DNA from: an uncultured Clostridia bacterium
GTDB lineage: Bacteria; Bacillota; Clostridia; Lachnospirales; Lachnospiraceae
Direction: 5' to 3'
NCBI GenBank assembly: GCA_937895705.1
Contig: CALBKM010000011.1
Coordinates: forward strand, 1 to 64,000
DNA length: 64,000 nt
In this document: one piece after another, positions 8,069 through 17,200 of the stretch
Layout of the letters: the number at the start of each line of letters is the position of its first letter
How positions within the stretch are numbered: position 1 is the stretch's first letter
Program-made: the position numbers and the translations under genes
The notes under the pieces: generated by a model
Told to the model about the DNA's origin: nothing
Databases searched by the model: none
Seen by the model: only the letters and a program-made list of their open reading frames with translations

Positions 8069-9493
8069 ATGAACGAGCAGGAGAAAGAGATTAACTTAAA
8101 ACGTTTATTTTATAAAGCGCTGAGAAGCTGGAGAAAGGCGGCGTTGGCGGCTGTAATTGCGGCTGTGGCTGTGGGCGGTACGAAGTGCGGCGTGGAACTG
8201 GCGAAGATTTCCGATACGGAGGTTGTAGAGGAGCGTCAGAGAAAGTACGAAGGCGAAATGGCAAAGTACCAGCAGGAGGGCGACCTGATTCTGAAGGAGA
8301 TGGACGATTTGGAGGCCTCTCTGCGGAAGCAGACGGATTACAATGAGCATTCCGTGCTGATGGAGATTGACCCGTACAACGAGTGGAGAGGCTCCATCGA
8401 CTTTTACGTAGAGACGGACTGGCAGGTGTTGCCGGAACAGGCCATCCAGGCCCAGAACCCGGCGAACCAGATTGTCCGGGTGTACAGTACTTATATCACC
8501 AACGGTGAGTTGTATCAGTATGTATTGGACCGCATGGGTTCCGATATGGAGATCCGTTACCTGCGAGAGGTTCTCGGAGGGTCTGCGGACGCGACCAACT
8601 ACCTGATTCACTTTACGGTACGCGGGGTGTCTCAGGCGGAATGTCAGGAAATCCTCGGCTATATCGAAGAGGGAATGAAGGCAAAGCAGAGCGAGATTAT
8701 TGCAAGCGTAGGCGAGTTTAAGCTTCTCACCACTAACAGCGCTACGTACAGCCAGATTAATTACGACCTGGAGAAGACGCAGAAGGACAACCGGCAGTCC
8801 ATTACAGAGATGAATACGGCCCTTTCCGCGAAGCAGTTTGAGCTGATGGAGTGGGAAAAGGATGAAGCAAAAATCGAGGTGCCGGTAGTGAGCAAATTGG
8901 ACGCCCTTAAGGAAGGTATTAAGATGTTCATTCTCACGGCGCTGATTGTAGGCGTGGTATTTGTAATGATTTACGGTGTGAGTTATATCTTGTCCAAGTT
9001 TGTTCAGGACAGAGATGAATTTGACGGGTGGGATGTCTATGTGGCAGAGTTGCCACGTTCTTACAAAAAGAGAGCATTCTTCTGGCTGGACAGATTGTTC
9101 GGACAGTGGTTTTTGAGTAATGTATATGCAAACGAATACGAGGCACGCCTGGCGGCAGCGGCAAAGCAGATGGGTGAGGCGGCAAAGCTGGCTTTTGATA
9201 AGGCTGAGCCGAAGCTGGCGCTTATCAGCGATATGCCGCAGGAGGAGCTTGCGGCTCTTTCCGAGACCATGGGAAAGGTAAAGGGAGTATCCGGCGTGCG
9301 ATTTACGGTGGCAGGTAATCCGCTCCTGACCTCGGATGCAATCGATGAAGTTCTTTCCGCAGACGGTGTGGTACTGGTGGCAAAGCAGGAGTGCACGAAG
9401 AGGGAGTCCGTTTACCAGATGAAGGCGCAGCTTAGTGAACTTAAGAAGGAGCTGGCAGCTGTGGTTGTGACGAATACGGACGGGATTGTGTAA
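8069..9493 (+). CDS. Wzz-like polysaccharide chain-length protein with degenerate tyrosine-kinase-like tail
   Basis: 474 residues. Two membrane spans (about 20-40, and KMFILTALIVGVVFVMIYGV around 295-315) bracket an extracytoplasmic, partly coiled-coil region, the Wzz/CpsC polysaccharide co-polymerase plan. After the second span lies a ~150-residue cytoplasmic domain whose strands (PKLALISDM, DGVVLVAKQECTKRESV, LAAVVVTNTD) follow the CpsD/BY-kinase order, but no Walker A loop and no C-terminal Tyr cluster are present. I infer a fused, catalytically dead kinase-like partner. GGAGG lies 5 nt before ATG 8069; an in-frame ATG at 8024 lies right next to the predicted transcription start and has no ribosome site. 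It heads the polysaccharide locus. Confidence 0.75.
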   Translation: MNEQEKEINLKRLFYKALRSWRKAALAAVIAAVAVGGTKCGVELAKISDTEVVEERQRKYEGEMAKYQQEGDLILKEMDDLEASLRKQTDYNEHSVLMEIDPYNEWRGSIDFYVETDWQVLPEQAIQAQNPANQIVRVYSTYITNGELYQYVLDRMGSDMEIRYLREVLGGSADATNYLIHFTVRGVSQAECQEILGYIEEGMKAKQSEIIASVGEFKLLTTNSATYSQINYDLEKTQKDNRQSITEMNTALSAKQFELMEWEKDEAKIEVPVVSKLDALKEGIKMFILTALIVGVVFVMIYGVSYILSKFVQDRDEFDGWDVYVAELPRSYKKRAFFWLDRLFGQWFLSNVYANEYEARLAAAAKQMGEAAKLAFDKAEPKLALISDMPQEELAALSETMGKVKGVSGVRFTVAGNPLLTSDAIDEVLSADGVVLVAKQECTKRESVYQMKAQLSELKKELAAVVVTNTDGIV

Positions 9494-9514
9494 GAAAAAA
9501 GACAGACAAGAAAA

Positions 9515-9564
9515 GCAGGAGATGGAACGATGAAAATCGTGGCATCTCCTGCGAATGATTTTTT
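9515..9564 (+). terminator. Terminator between the Wzz-like gene and the AT-rich block
   Basis: GCAGGAGATG pairs with CATCTCCTGC around a second short stem (ACGAT/ATCGT), followed by GAATGATTTTTT. Either termination or attenuation of read-through into the polysaccharide genes is possible. Confidence 0.75.
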
Positions 9565-9626
9565 ATGAAAGAGAAGAAATGAAATTTGGTTTTGGCATAA
9601 TTGAAAGGTTGTAGGAGAAGGACAGA

Positions 9627-10535
9627 ATGGGAAAAAGCAAGAAGATAATTATTCAAGCGTTGATTTGCGTAGGGTTAATATGTGTGATTTGGGCGGGATA
9701 TTTCCTTGCAATGCATTTTGGTGCGGAAAGGGGTTTGGATATAAAAGAAGATAACTTCTCTTGGGTATATCAAGTGGATTCTGTAAAGACAGAAGGACAA
9801 GATTTTGTGCTTCGAGGTTTTGCTTTTAAACTTGGGGAGGATGCAGCAGAAGGCGGATTTGAAATTGTATTACGAGATATTGAGTCTGGGAAAAAAACTT
9901 TTTCAAAGATGGAATATTTTGAACGTAAGGATGTAAATGAGTACTTTTTATGTGAGTATGATTATATGCAATCTGGTTTTTCTGCTACCATAGCTTTGAA
10001 AAAATTAGATTTGGAAAAAAGAGGCTATGAAGTTCTTTTGAGAGAAAAGGGAAAACAACAGACATATCAGACGGGGGTATATGTTTCCGGGGGTGAACTT
10101 GTGTATGCAAATCCATTAAACTATGTGCCGCTTGATGTTGAGGGAACGGGCTTAGAAGAAGTTGTTAATGAAGGAATATTGCGGGTATATCGTCCGGATT
10201 ATGGAGTGTATATTTATCAGTATGAGGGAGATTTGTATTGGATTGTAGAAAAAACATATAATTTCGATAACTCAGGTGATATGTATATGGAATATCAATT
10301 AGCTACAACACAAATAGATAGGTTGCCAGAGTATCGTTTGAAAAACAAATGGTATTGGGATAATGTTGGCTTTATGTTTGCAGACAAAGAAGTGGAGGAA
10401 CTGGAGACAGAAAAATATCGTGTTTCTCGAAAAGGTCTTCCAACGGAATATTCTATTGAAAAAATATGGACTGGCGAGAATAATGGCGAGTGGATTTGGA
10501 CACAGACATTTAGACCATATTACAGAATGAAATAG
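9627..10535 (+). CDS. Hypothetical membrane-anchored protein, 302 residues
   Basis: I do not recognise the family. It has an N-terminal uncleaved-looking signal anchor (residues about 7-28, IIIQALICVGLICVIWAGYF) followed by an extracellular region rich in aromatic and acidic residues with no obvious repeats. AGGAGAAGGA precedes the ATG. It is the first gene of the AT-rich block and its neighbours make surface polysaccharide, so a locus-specific role in assembly is possible. Members of this kind are often poorly conserved. Confidence 0.7.
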   Translation: MGKSKKIIIQALICVGLICVIWAGYFLAMHFGAERGLDIKEDNFSWVYQVDSVKTEGQDFVLRGFAFKLGEDAAEGGFEIVLRDIESGKKTFSKMEYFERKDVNEYFLCEYDYMQSGFSATIALKKLDLEKRGYEVLLREKGKQQTYQTGVYVSGGELVYANPLNYVPLDVEGTGLEEVVNEGILRVYRPDYGVYIYQYEGDLYWIVEKTYNFDNSGDMYMEYQLATTQIDRLPEYRLKNKWYWDNVGFMFADKEVEELETEKYRVSRKGLPTEYSIEKIWTGENNGEWIWTQTFRPYYRMK

Positions 10536-10603
10536 AAAAGGTTTTAAAAAGGTCAAAATTTTCGCAGAGATTATTAATAAGGCAGTGTGAGGGAGCTGAT
10601 AAA

Positions 10604-11209
10604 ATGTATAGGCGTTTTATAAAGAGAATAATTGATATTGTGTTGTCGAGTATAGGATTGCTTTTTTTAGCAATACCAATGATGATTGTAGCAATCATTA
10701 TTAAAATAGATGATCCGGGTCCTGCTTTATTTAAACAGAAGCGTGTTGGTGAGAATAAGAGTTTTTTTGTTTTATATAAGTTTCGTTCTATGAAGTTGTC
10801 TACCCCACATGACACACCAACACACTTGCTTATAAATCCTGATCAATATTTTTTGAGATGCGGAAAGTTTATTAGAAAATTTAGTATTGATGAATTACCG
10901 CAGCTTATTAATATTTTAAAGGGAGATATGTCAATTATAGGACCTCGTCCTGCTTTGTGGAATCAAGATGACTTAGTTGCAGAGAGAGATAAATATGGCG
11001 CAAATAATGTGAAACCAGGCCTTACTGGTTGGGCGCAAATAAACGGCAGAGATGAACTTGAGATTCCAGTGAAGGCAAAGCTTGATGGAGAGTATGTGGA
11101 AAAATTGAGTTTTATAATGGATTTAAGGTGTTTCTTTGGAACATTCGCAAAAGTATTAAAAAGTGACGGCGTTGTTGAAGGTGGAAGTGTAGAAAAAAGA
11201 AATGATTAG
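10604..11209 (+). CDS. Initiating sugar-1-phosphate transferase (short, PssY/WcaJ C-domain type)
   Basis: Bacterial sugar transferase domain (PF02397 type) of 201 residues. It moves a sugar-1-phosphate onto undecaprenyl phosphate and so starts repeat-unit synthesis. One N-terminal hydrophobic hairpin (IDIVLSSIGLLFLAIPMMIV), then PALFKQKRVG, YKFRSM, RKFSIDELPQL, GDMSIIGPRPAL and GLTGWAQINGRD, all family signatures. It lacks the multi-span N-terminal half of the second priming enzyme at 26580. GAGGGAG precedes the start. The sugar is not predictable from sequence. Confidence 0.9.
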   Translation: MYRRFIKRIIDIVLSSIGLLFLAIPMMIVAIIIKIDDPGPALFKQKRVGENKSFFVLYKFRSMKLSTPHDTPTHLLINPDQYFLRCGKFIRKFSIDELPQLINILKGDMSIIGPRPALWNQDDLVAERDKYGANNVKPGLTGWAQINGRDELEIPVKAKLDGEYVEKLSFIMDLRCFFGTFAKVLKSDGVVEGGSVEKRND

Positions 11210-11243
11210 TGAAGAGCATGAGTAAAGAAAGGATGTTTTTTGT

Positions 11244-12236
11244 GTGGATGATTCGATAAGAGGGAAAAGAGTACTGTTCTTTGGATTAGAAACAATGGGA
11301 TATGAAAAAAAAATTCTCCGAAAAATGACAGAACTAGGAGCAGTGGTTGATTATTATAGTGAGCGTCCTGCTTCTAGTACAGTTGGAAAGATAATTATCA
11401 AGTTTTTTCCAGCGTTGTTAAGAAAAAAGACAGAGAAATATTATTTAAGAGTTATTCAAGAATGTAAGGATGAGATTTATGATATTATTTTTATAATGAA
11501 GTGTGACTCTCCTACAAGAAAGATTTTGACAGAACTGAAAAATACTTTTCCGGATGCTCAATTACGATTGCATATGTGGGATTCAATGGCAAATATTATT
11601 GGAATAGAGGAAAAGCTTGATTTATTTGACAGAATAACTTCATTTGATAGACAGGATTGTTTAAAACATCCGGAGTTTTGTTTTAGACCTTTGTTTTATG
11701 CAGACGAGTTTACTTGCAAAAATACAGAGATTGTATATGATATTAGTTTTTGTGGAACGATTCATACGGACAGATATAGTATTTTAGAAAATATTAGAAG
11801 GCAATGCGAAGAAAACGGAATGAAATTTTATGGTTATTATTATTTGCAAAGTTGGATTGTATACTATTTTTTGAAATTTACAAACAAAGATTATCGACAT
11901 GTTAAGAAATCAGAGTTTAAATACGAATCAATCGGAAGTGACGAGGTTAATAAGCTTTTTCAAACATCTGTAGCTATTGTAGACATTCAGCATCCTCGGC
12001 AATCAGGATTAACCATGAGGACGATTGAGACTATTGGTGCGGGGAAAAAGCTGATAACTACAAACCGCGATATTGTAAATTATGATTTTTTTAACCCGAG
12101 TAATATCTGTGTTATAGATAGGTCTGCCCCCAAAATCCCAAAGGAGTTTTTTACGGCACAATATGAAGAGTTATCAGCAAGTGTTAAAGAAAAATACACA
12201 TTGGAGAGATGGGTTATTGATGTGCTGACCATGTGA
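11244..12236 (+). CDS. Glycosyltransferase-like protein (CgeB/GT1-like), 330 residues
   Basis: Begins with GTG (AAAGGA 11 nt upstream). The Rossmann-like opening RVLFFGLETMGYEKKIL, the middle motif LRLHMWDSMAN and the late segment QSGLTMRTIETIGAGKKLITTN match the GT-B fold CgeB-like proteins found in capsule and exopolysaccharide loci. The E-x-x-G-A-G-K stretch corresponds to the donor nucleotide site. Donor and acceptor are unknown. AT-rich like its neighbours, spaced 34 bases from the priming transferase. Confidence 0.65.
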   Translation: MDDSIRGKRVLFFGLETMGYEKKILRKMTELGAVVDYYSERPASSTVGKIIIKFFPALLRKKTEKYYLRVIQECKDEIYDIIFIMKCDSPTRKILTELKNTFPDAQLRLHMWDSMANIIGIEEKLDLFDRITSFDRQDCLKHPEFCFRPLFYADEFTCKNTEIVYDISFCGTIHTDRYSILENIRRQCEENGMKFYGYYYLQSWIVYYFLKFTNKDYRHVKKSEFKYESIGSDEVNKLFQTSVAIVDIQHPRQSGLTMRTIETIGAGKKLITTNRDIVNYDFFNPSNICVIDRSAPKIPKEFFTAQYEELSASVKEKYTLERWVIDVLTM

Positions 12237-12251
12237 GGCAAAGGAGAAAAG

Positions 12252-13094
12252 ATGAAAATTTTAGTTACGGGGGCAAATGGGTATCTCGGGTCTGGTGTTG
12301 TTAAGCAACTTTGTTGTGATGGTATTAACGTTGTGGCGACAGATTATGAGGCAGGAGAGATTGATACGAGGGCAGAGGTTAAGACCTGTGATTTGTTTGA
12401 TGTTGAAAACCCATATGAATACTTTGGAAAACCAGATGTTCTAGTGCATATGGCATGGAGAAACGGATTTGTTCACAATGATATTTCACATGTTAATGAT
12501 ATACCTAAACACTATATGTTTATAAAGAGCATGGTAGATGGAGGCTGTAAGCATATTGCTATGATGGGAACCATGCACGAGGTGGGATTTCATGAAGGTA
12601 GTATAAATGAATATACACCAACGCATCCGGAATGTCTATATGGAATTAGTAAAGATGCGCTTAGAAATATGGTGGATTTTCTTTGTAAGCATGCAGGGGC
12701 GACATATCAGTGGCTTCGAGGATATTATATTGTGGGAAATTCAGAAAAAGGGGCATCGATTTTTAGTAAAATAACTGCTGCAGAGAAAATCGGGCAGGAA
12801 AAGTTTCCGTTTACGATGGGGATGAATCAATGTGATTTTATTGATTATGACGAGTTTTGTAAACAAGTTTCTGCCACAGTGGTGCAAGATAAAATCAATG
12901 GTGTAATTAATATATGTTATGGCAGACCGGAAAAACTGTCAGATAGAGTGGAAAGGTTTATAGAGGAGAATGGGTATAAGATTAAGCTGGAGTATGGAAA
13001 ATTTCCGGACAGACCATATGATAGCAAGGCAGTTTGGGGAGATGACAAGAAGATAAGAGAGATATTAAAGGAGTATAGATGTGATGCAGAATAA
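12252..13094 (+). CDS. NAD(P)-dependent epimerase/dehydratase or reductase (extended SDR)
   Basis: 280 residues, start ILVTGANGYLGSGVV (nucleotide-binding G-x-x-G-x-x-G) and catalytic Tyr-Gly-Ile-Ser-Lys near residue 135. A nucleotide-sugar modifying SDR; whether it is a reductase for a 4-keto sugar (RmlD-like role) or an epimerase is not clear. It is shorter than typical GalE or RmlB. The following acetyltransferase starts inside its 3' end, so the two are translationally coupled. Confidence 0.75.
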   Translation: MKILVTGANGYLGSGVVKQLCCDGINVVATDYEAGEIDTRAEVKTCDLFDVENPYEYFGKPDVLVHMAWRNGFVHNDISHVNDIPKHYMFIKSMVDGGCKHIAMMGTMHEVGFHEGSINEYTPTHPECLYGISKDALRNMVDFLCKHAGATYQWLRGYYIVGNSEKGASIFSKITAAEKIGQEKFPFTMGMNQCDFIDYDEFCKQVSATVVQDKINGVINICYGRPEKLSDRVERFIEENGYKIKLEYGKFPDRPYDSKAVWGDDKKIREILKEYRCDAE

Positions 13095-13665
13095 GTATAG
13101 TTTCTCCGAAATTGTTTCGACCGGATATGCCTTTATTTTAACTAAACTTTATTATAGGGGAGCTCGGCTTATTAGAAGACCCGTATATATTCGTGGGAGA
13201 AAAGGATTGAAATACGGGGAGAGGTTCACCACTGGACATGGGTGCCGATTTGATTTGTTATCAACGCCATATACTCTTTGTATTGGAAGCGGATGTGAGT
13301 TTGGAGATTATACGCACATTGTAGCACATGAAAATGTTACTATTGGTGATAATGTGCTCATGGCTTCGAAAGTATTTATTAGTGACACTAATCATGGTAG
13401 ATATAAAGGCAAGAACCAAGATTCTCCATATTCTGAGCCAAATAGTAGAGCGTTAGTTTCTGCTCCTGTAATGATTGGAAATAATGTATGGGTAGGAGAG
13501 AATGTTGTGATTCTTCCAGGAACAAGAATAGGGAATGGTTGTGTTATAGGAGCGAATACAGTGGTAAGTGGTATATTTGAAGATAATATAATGATTGCAG
13601 GCATACCAGCGCGAATAATAAAAAAATGGAATGAGGAGAAACAAGAATGGGAGAAACAGTTCTAG
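13081..13665 (+). CDS. Left-handed beta-helix acyltransferase (WbbJ/NodL-like)
   Basis: 194 residues with hexapeptide repeats (IGSGCEFGDYTHIVAHENVTIG, IGNNVWVGENVVILPG, IGNGCVIGANTVVSG) and the SDTNHG motif carrying the catalytic His of the maltose/galactoside acetyltransferase group. Probably O- or N-acetylates a sugar or its nucleotide precursor. It starts at GTG 13081 or ATG 13084; AAGGAG at 13068-13073 suits either. Overlaps the SDR gene by 14 bases. Confidence 0.88.
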   Translation: MMQNKYSFSEIVSTGYAFILTKLYYRGARLIRRPVYIRGRKGLKYGERFTTGHGCRFDLLSTPYTLCIGSGCEFGDYTHIVAHENVTIGDNVLMASKVFISDTNHGRYKGKNQDSPYSEPNSRALVSAPVMIGNNVWVGENVVILPGTRIGNGCVIGANTVVSGIFEDNIMIAGIPARIIKKWNEEKQEWEKQF

Positions 13666-13931
13666 GAAACGAGGGTACTGTTTTAGTGTATTTTTTGTGG
13701 GAAATATTACTTGAATAATGTTTTAGGACGTATATTTGAAAAAAGTGACTCATTAAGAGTGGATAGATAGGATTTATAATAGTTATATTCTAGAGTTTTA
13801 TAATTTATCGAACTTGTATTTGTGGAGATCTGGCCAGGCAGTGATAAGTTAGAAAAGAATTAGAATATTGAATTGGCAATTGTTGAAAAGATAATAATTG
13901 GAATGTGGAAAGAAATAACGGGAGGTCGATT

Positions 13932-15140
13932 TTGAAAGTACTGATTATTAATTTAAGAATTGGGAGTGGTAGTGTTGGACGTATAGTAAGTGATCTATAT
14001 CGAGGTGTTATTTTATCAGGAAATGAGTGTAAAGTAGCATATGCGCGAGGTGGGATTGCAGATATTCCGGAGGAAGACACATACAAGATATGTAGTAAAC
14101 AAGAAGTCGTACTTCATGCAGGGTTGACTAGAGCGATTGGAAATACGGCGTTTTTCTTTGGGAAAAGTACGCAAAAGTTTTGTGATTGGATAAAAGAATA
14201 TAACCCAGATGTTATCCATTTGCATGGAGTATACGGGTACTACTTAAATATGGAAGTTTTATTTAAGAATCTAGCAATTATGGAGGCAACAGTAATATCG
14301 ACACTTCATAGTTGTTGGGATTTTACGGGCCATTGTTGCTATTTTGATTACTCGGGATGTGAACAATGGAAGACAGGGTGTAAAAAGTGTAGTTGTAAGT
14401 CTTCTTATCCGGCAAGTAGTATACTAGACAATACAGCGAAAAATTACCGTAAGAAAAGGGAAGCTTATGGATGTTTAGAGAGAGGTGTTATAGTAGCACC
14501 TTCAAGGTGGATGGCGCAATATGTTAAGCAGTCTTTTTTAGGAAGTATGGAAACGCACGTTATTCATAATGGGATAGATTTAAACACTTTTAAACCAACG
14601 TTAACGAGTTCATCCATGATTGACATGAGCAAGCCGTCAATTCTATGTGTGGCTAATATCTGGGAGAGACGAAAGGGGTGGAAGGATGTTGTGGAGTTGT
14701 CATATTTGCTCGATGACTCTGTTCAGTTAGTAGTGGTGGGCGTAAGCGAAAAACAAAAAAAGGAGTTATCTGATAAGACGATTTCAATAACAAGAACAGA
14801 GAGCAAAGAAGAATTAGCCGAGTTGTATTCAACTGCAACTGTTTTTTTTAATCCGACATATGAAGATAATTACCCTACAGTAAATTTAGAGGCCGCAGCG
14901 TGTCATACTCCAATTGTGACTTACAATACAGGGGGGAGTCCAGAAGTCTTTGATTATGGAGAATGGGGGATGGTTCTTAGTAAAAGAGACTATGACACAT
15001 TGGTGGAATATACAAAGAAAGTTCATTCGGGTGAAATTGTATTTGATTTTAATGAAACAGAGTCTATTTCGAGAGAATGGATGGTAGAGAAATACTTGGA
15101 GTTATATAAATCGAAGACAAAAAATGTAATATACGAATAA
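13932..15140 (+). CDS. Glycosyltransferase family 4
   Basis: 402 residues with a GT-B fold: N-terminal KVLIINLRIGSGSVGRI, linker VHNGID-type segment (VIHNGIDLNTF), and the E-x7-E donor motif in PTYEDNYPTVNLEAA. Start TTG 13932 is chosen because GGGAGG (13920-13925) lies 6 nt upstream and the next residues match the usual GT4 start; a GTG at 13905 in frame has no ribosome site. The 266 bases before it (13666-13931) are AT-rich with no gene or clear promoter that I can support. Cys-rich insert CxxxxxKTGCKKCSCK near 155-170 is unusual but seen in some family members. Confidence 0.88.
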   Translation: MKVLIINLRIGSGSVGRIVSDLYRGVILSGNECKVAYARGGIADIPEEDTYKICSKQEVVLHAGLTRAIGNTAFFFGKSTQKFCDWIKEYNPDVIHLHGVYGYYLNMEVLFKNLAIMEATVISTLHSCWDFTGHCCYFDYSGCEQWKTGCKKCSCKSSYPASSILDNTAKNYRKKREAYGCLERGVIVAPSRWMAQYVKQSFLGSMETHVIHNGIDLNTFKPTLTSSSMIDMSKPSILCVANIWERRKGWKDVVELSYLLDDSVQLVVVGVSEKQKKELSDKTISITRTESKEELAELYSTATVFFNPTYEDNYPTVNLEAAACHTPIVTYNTGGSPEVFDYGEWGMVLSKRDYDTLVEYTKKVHSGEIVFDFNETESISREWMVEKYLELYKSKTKNVIYE

Positions 15141-15199
15141 AAAGACGAGTGCTTTGAGTGAAATTTTTATGGTAGGTATGCAGTTGATCGGAGAGTTAT

Positions 15200-16153
15200 A
15201 TGGAAAAGAACAATGAAGTTAAAGTGAGTGTGATTATTCCTACTTATAGGCGCGAAGAGGAGATAGAAAGGGCAATTAGAAGTGTTATTTCTCAGAGTTT
15301 GAATGCAATTGAAGTAATTGTTGTGGATGATAATATACCGAATTCAAAAGAAAGAGAATTAACAAAAAGAAGAGTTGAAATGTTGATGCAGGAGGATGAG
15401 CGTATAATTTATATAGAGCATCCTGCCAATTTAAACGGGTCCGCAGCGCGAAATACAGGCTTGAGCGTTGCAAGAGGAGAAATCATTTCTTTTCTTGATG
15501 ATGATGATGTGTATTGTTCGGATAAGCTGGAAGAACAATATTCATTATTGAAGTCGCTTTCAGATGAGTACGGAGGTGTAATATCCAATTGTTACATTAT
15601 GAGGTCAGGGGAAATAGTAAAGGTTCTTGATGTAGACGAGCAGGAGAAAGCCTTGTGTGAGGTTTTAGCGTGTGAATATAATATGGGATCTGGAAGTAAC
15701 TTATTTATAAGACGGGAGGTTGTTGATAAAATAGGTGGGTTTGATGAGGGACTGCAACGGCATCAAGATTACGATTTTCTTGTTAGGTTCTTTGAAAAGT
15801 ATAAAATGTTTAAACTTTCAAAACCTCTGTTTTATATTGAGCAAAGAAGTTCTCATTTAAATACGCCTAATTTAGAGCGAATGGAACAAACAAAAAGAAT
15901 ATACCTGGAAAAATACGAGAAGTTGATAAGTCAACAAGGAGAAGCACAACAAAAACGAATATACAGTAGCCAATATTGTTCCCTTTGTGAAACGGCAATT
16001 CGCGGAAAAAGATTAAAGATTGCAAAAGAGTATTATAGAAAAGCAAAAAGATACGGAGTAATTGATAGAAGAAAAAAGGTAAGATTGTGTCTTTTGATCA
16101 TATATTCGTATATGCCAATGTTTTTCAAAAAGAGGGTAAAGTTTGCGAAATAA
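15200..16153 (+). CDS. Glycosyltransferase family 2
   Basis: 317 residues, GT-A fold: VSVIIPTYRREEEIERAI at the start, VDDN, and FLDDDD as the metal-binding Asp motif near 95-100, followed by GGFDEGLQRHQDYDFLVRF, the acceptor-side motif. Adds one sugar to the lipid-linked repeat unit at the cytoplasmic membrane face. GGAG precedes the ATG. The C-terminal basic helical region may bind membrane. Confidence 0.92.
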   Translation: MEKNNEVKVSVIIPTYRREEEIERAIRSVISQSLNAIEVIVVDDNIPNSKERELTKRRVEMLMQEDERIIYIEHPANLNGSAARNTGLSVARGEIISFLDDDDVYCSDKLEEQYSLLKSLSDEYGGVISNCYIMRSGEIVKVLDVDEQEKALCEVLACEYNMGSGSNLFIRREVVDKIGGFDEGLQRHQDYDFLVRFFEKYKMFKLSKPLFYIEQRSSHLNTPNLERMEQTKRIYLEKYEKLISQQGEAQQKRIYSSQYCSLCETAIRGKRLKIAKEYYRKAKRYGVIDRRKKVRLCLLIIYSYMPMFFKKRVKFAK

Positions 16154-16168
16154 GAAGGATGAGAAGCT

Positions 16169-17200
16169 ATGGTATTGATTGAGAAAGAAAGTAATATTGA
16201 TTTGAGAAAAGTGTTAGAGGGACTTGGTTTGCTTGATAAGTTCTGTATGGCAAAAACAATCGCAATAAAGCCTAATTTTGCTTCAGGAACATACATTTCT
16301 GCAGATTCACATGTGGTTACAAATTTAGGAAGAATTGCAATGCTTATAACAGCTATTGCTAGATTGAATGCAGATGTTAAGATTTTGCTTTGTGAAAGCG
16401 ATAGCACGGGGTATGGTTTTGCGTATGAAAAGTTTAGACATTTTAATTTGCCGGAATCATTGAATTTGGAGGAAGGTATATTGAAACGTCTAGAATTAGT
16501 TGATATGACAAGGGATGAGTTGATTTTAGTAGAAAATGAAAGCTTTAGATATTTTAAGGGAGAGTCTAGAAAACTTTATTTGTCAAAAAAGTTCATGGAG
16601 GCAGACATACGTATATCGTTTGCAAATTTAAAGACACATTCGGTTACTAAATATACAGGAGCATGTAAGAATCTGTTTGGATGTCTTCCTGATTTTGAGA
16701 AGTCTCACTATCACCCATATTTAAGCAATGTAATTCATGATTTAGTAATAGGTATTTGCCCGGATATGTCTATAGTAGATGGCTTTTATGCTATGGAACA
16801 GAATGGACCATGCAATGGGATACCGGTAGATCTTGGGCGTATTGTTTATGCGGATAGTGCTGTTGAAGCGGATATATATGCGTCTTGCATAAGTGGATTT
16901 AAAGTGAGAGAAATAGGTTATTTAAAAAGAATAATAAAGACAAAAAAAGACTGTATAGAGATTGATAATAAGACGGTGCCTATTGTAAAAAAAGTTGTCA
17001 GACCACAGATGTTTTTAAGAATTATGAATGCAGTAGGTTTGTTTATACAACGAGTTGGACAATCGATTGCAAGTCTTGGACATAGAATTCATACATGCAA
17101 CTCATTTATAATTCTTATTACTACTTTGATACGACCGATTCTTTTAAAAGTTTTTGGGATAGACAAATTACGTGAAATGAAAAGGCGGATAATAAAATGA
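16169..17200 (+). CDS. DUF362 domain protein
   Basis: 343 residues. The segments IAIKPNFASGTYISADSHVVTN, FANLKTHSVTKYTGACKNLFG, and DMSIVDGFYAMEQNGPC match DUF362 (PF04015), often found with ferredoxin-type proteins. No CxxCxxC iron-sulfur motif is present in this copy, although a ferredoxin-like gene lies two genes downstream. Biochemical function of the family is not established. It overlaps the next gene by 4 bases (ATGA), indicating coupling with it. Confidence 0.75.
   Translation: MVLIEKESNIDLRKVLEGLGLLDKFCMAKTIAIKPNFASGTYISADSHVVTNLGRIAMLITAIARLNADVKILLCESDSTGYGFAYEKFRHFNLPESLNLEEGILKRLELVDMTRDELILVENESFRYFKGESRKLYLSKKFMEADIRISFANLKTHSVTKYTGACKNLFGCLPDFEKSHYHPYLSNVIHDLVIGICPDMSIVDGFYAMEQNGPCNGIPVDLGRIVYADSAVEADIYASCISGFKVREIGYLKRIIKTKKDCIEIDNKTVPIVKKVVRPQMFLRIMNAVGLFIQRVGQSIASLGHRIHTCNSFIILITTLIRPILLKVFGIDKLREMKRRIIK

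Noticed and set aside
13666..13931. Possible decayed gene in the AT-rich gap
   Set aside because: I could not trace any recognisable protein fragment on either strand; it may simply be spacer.
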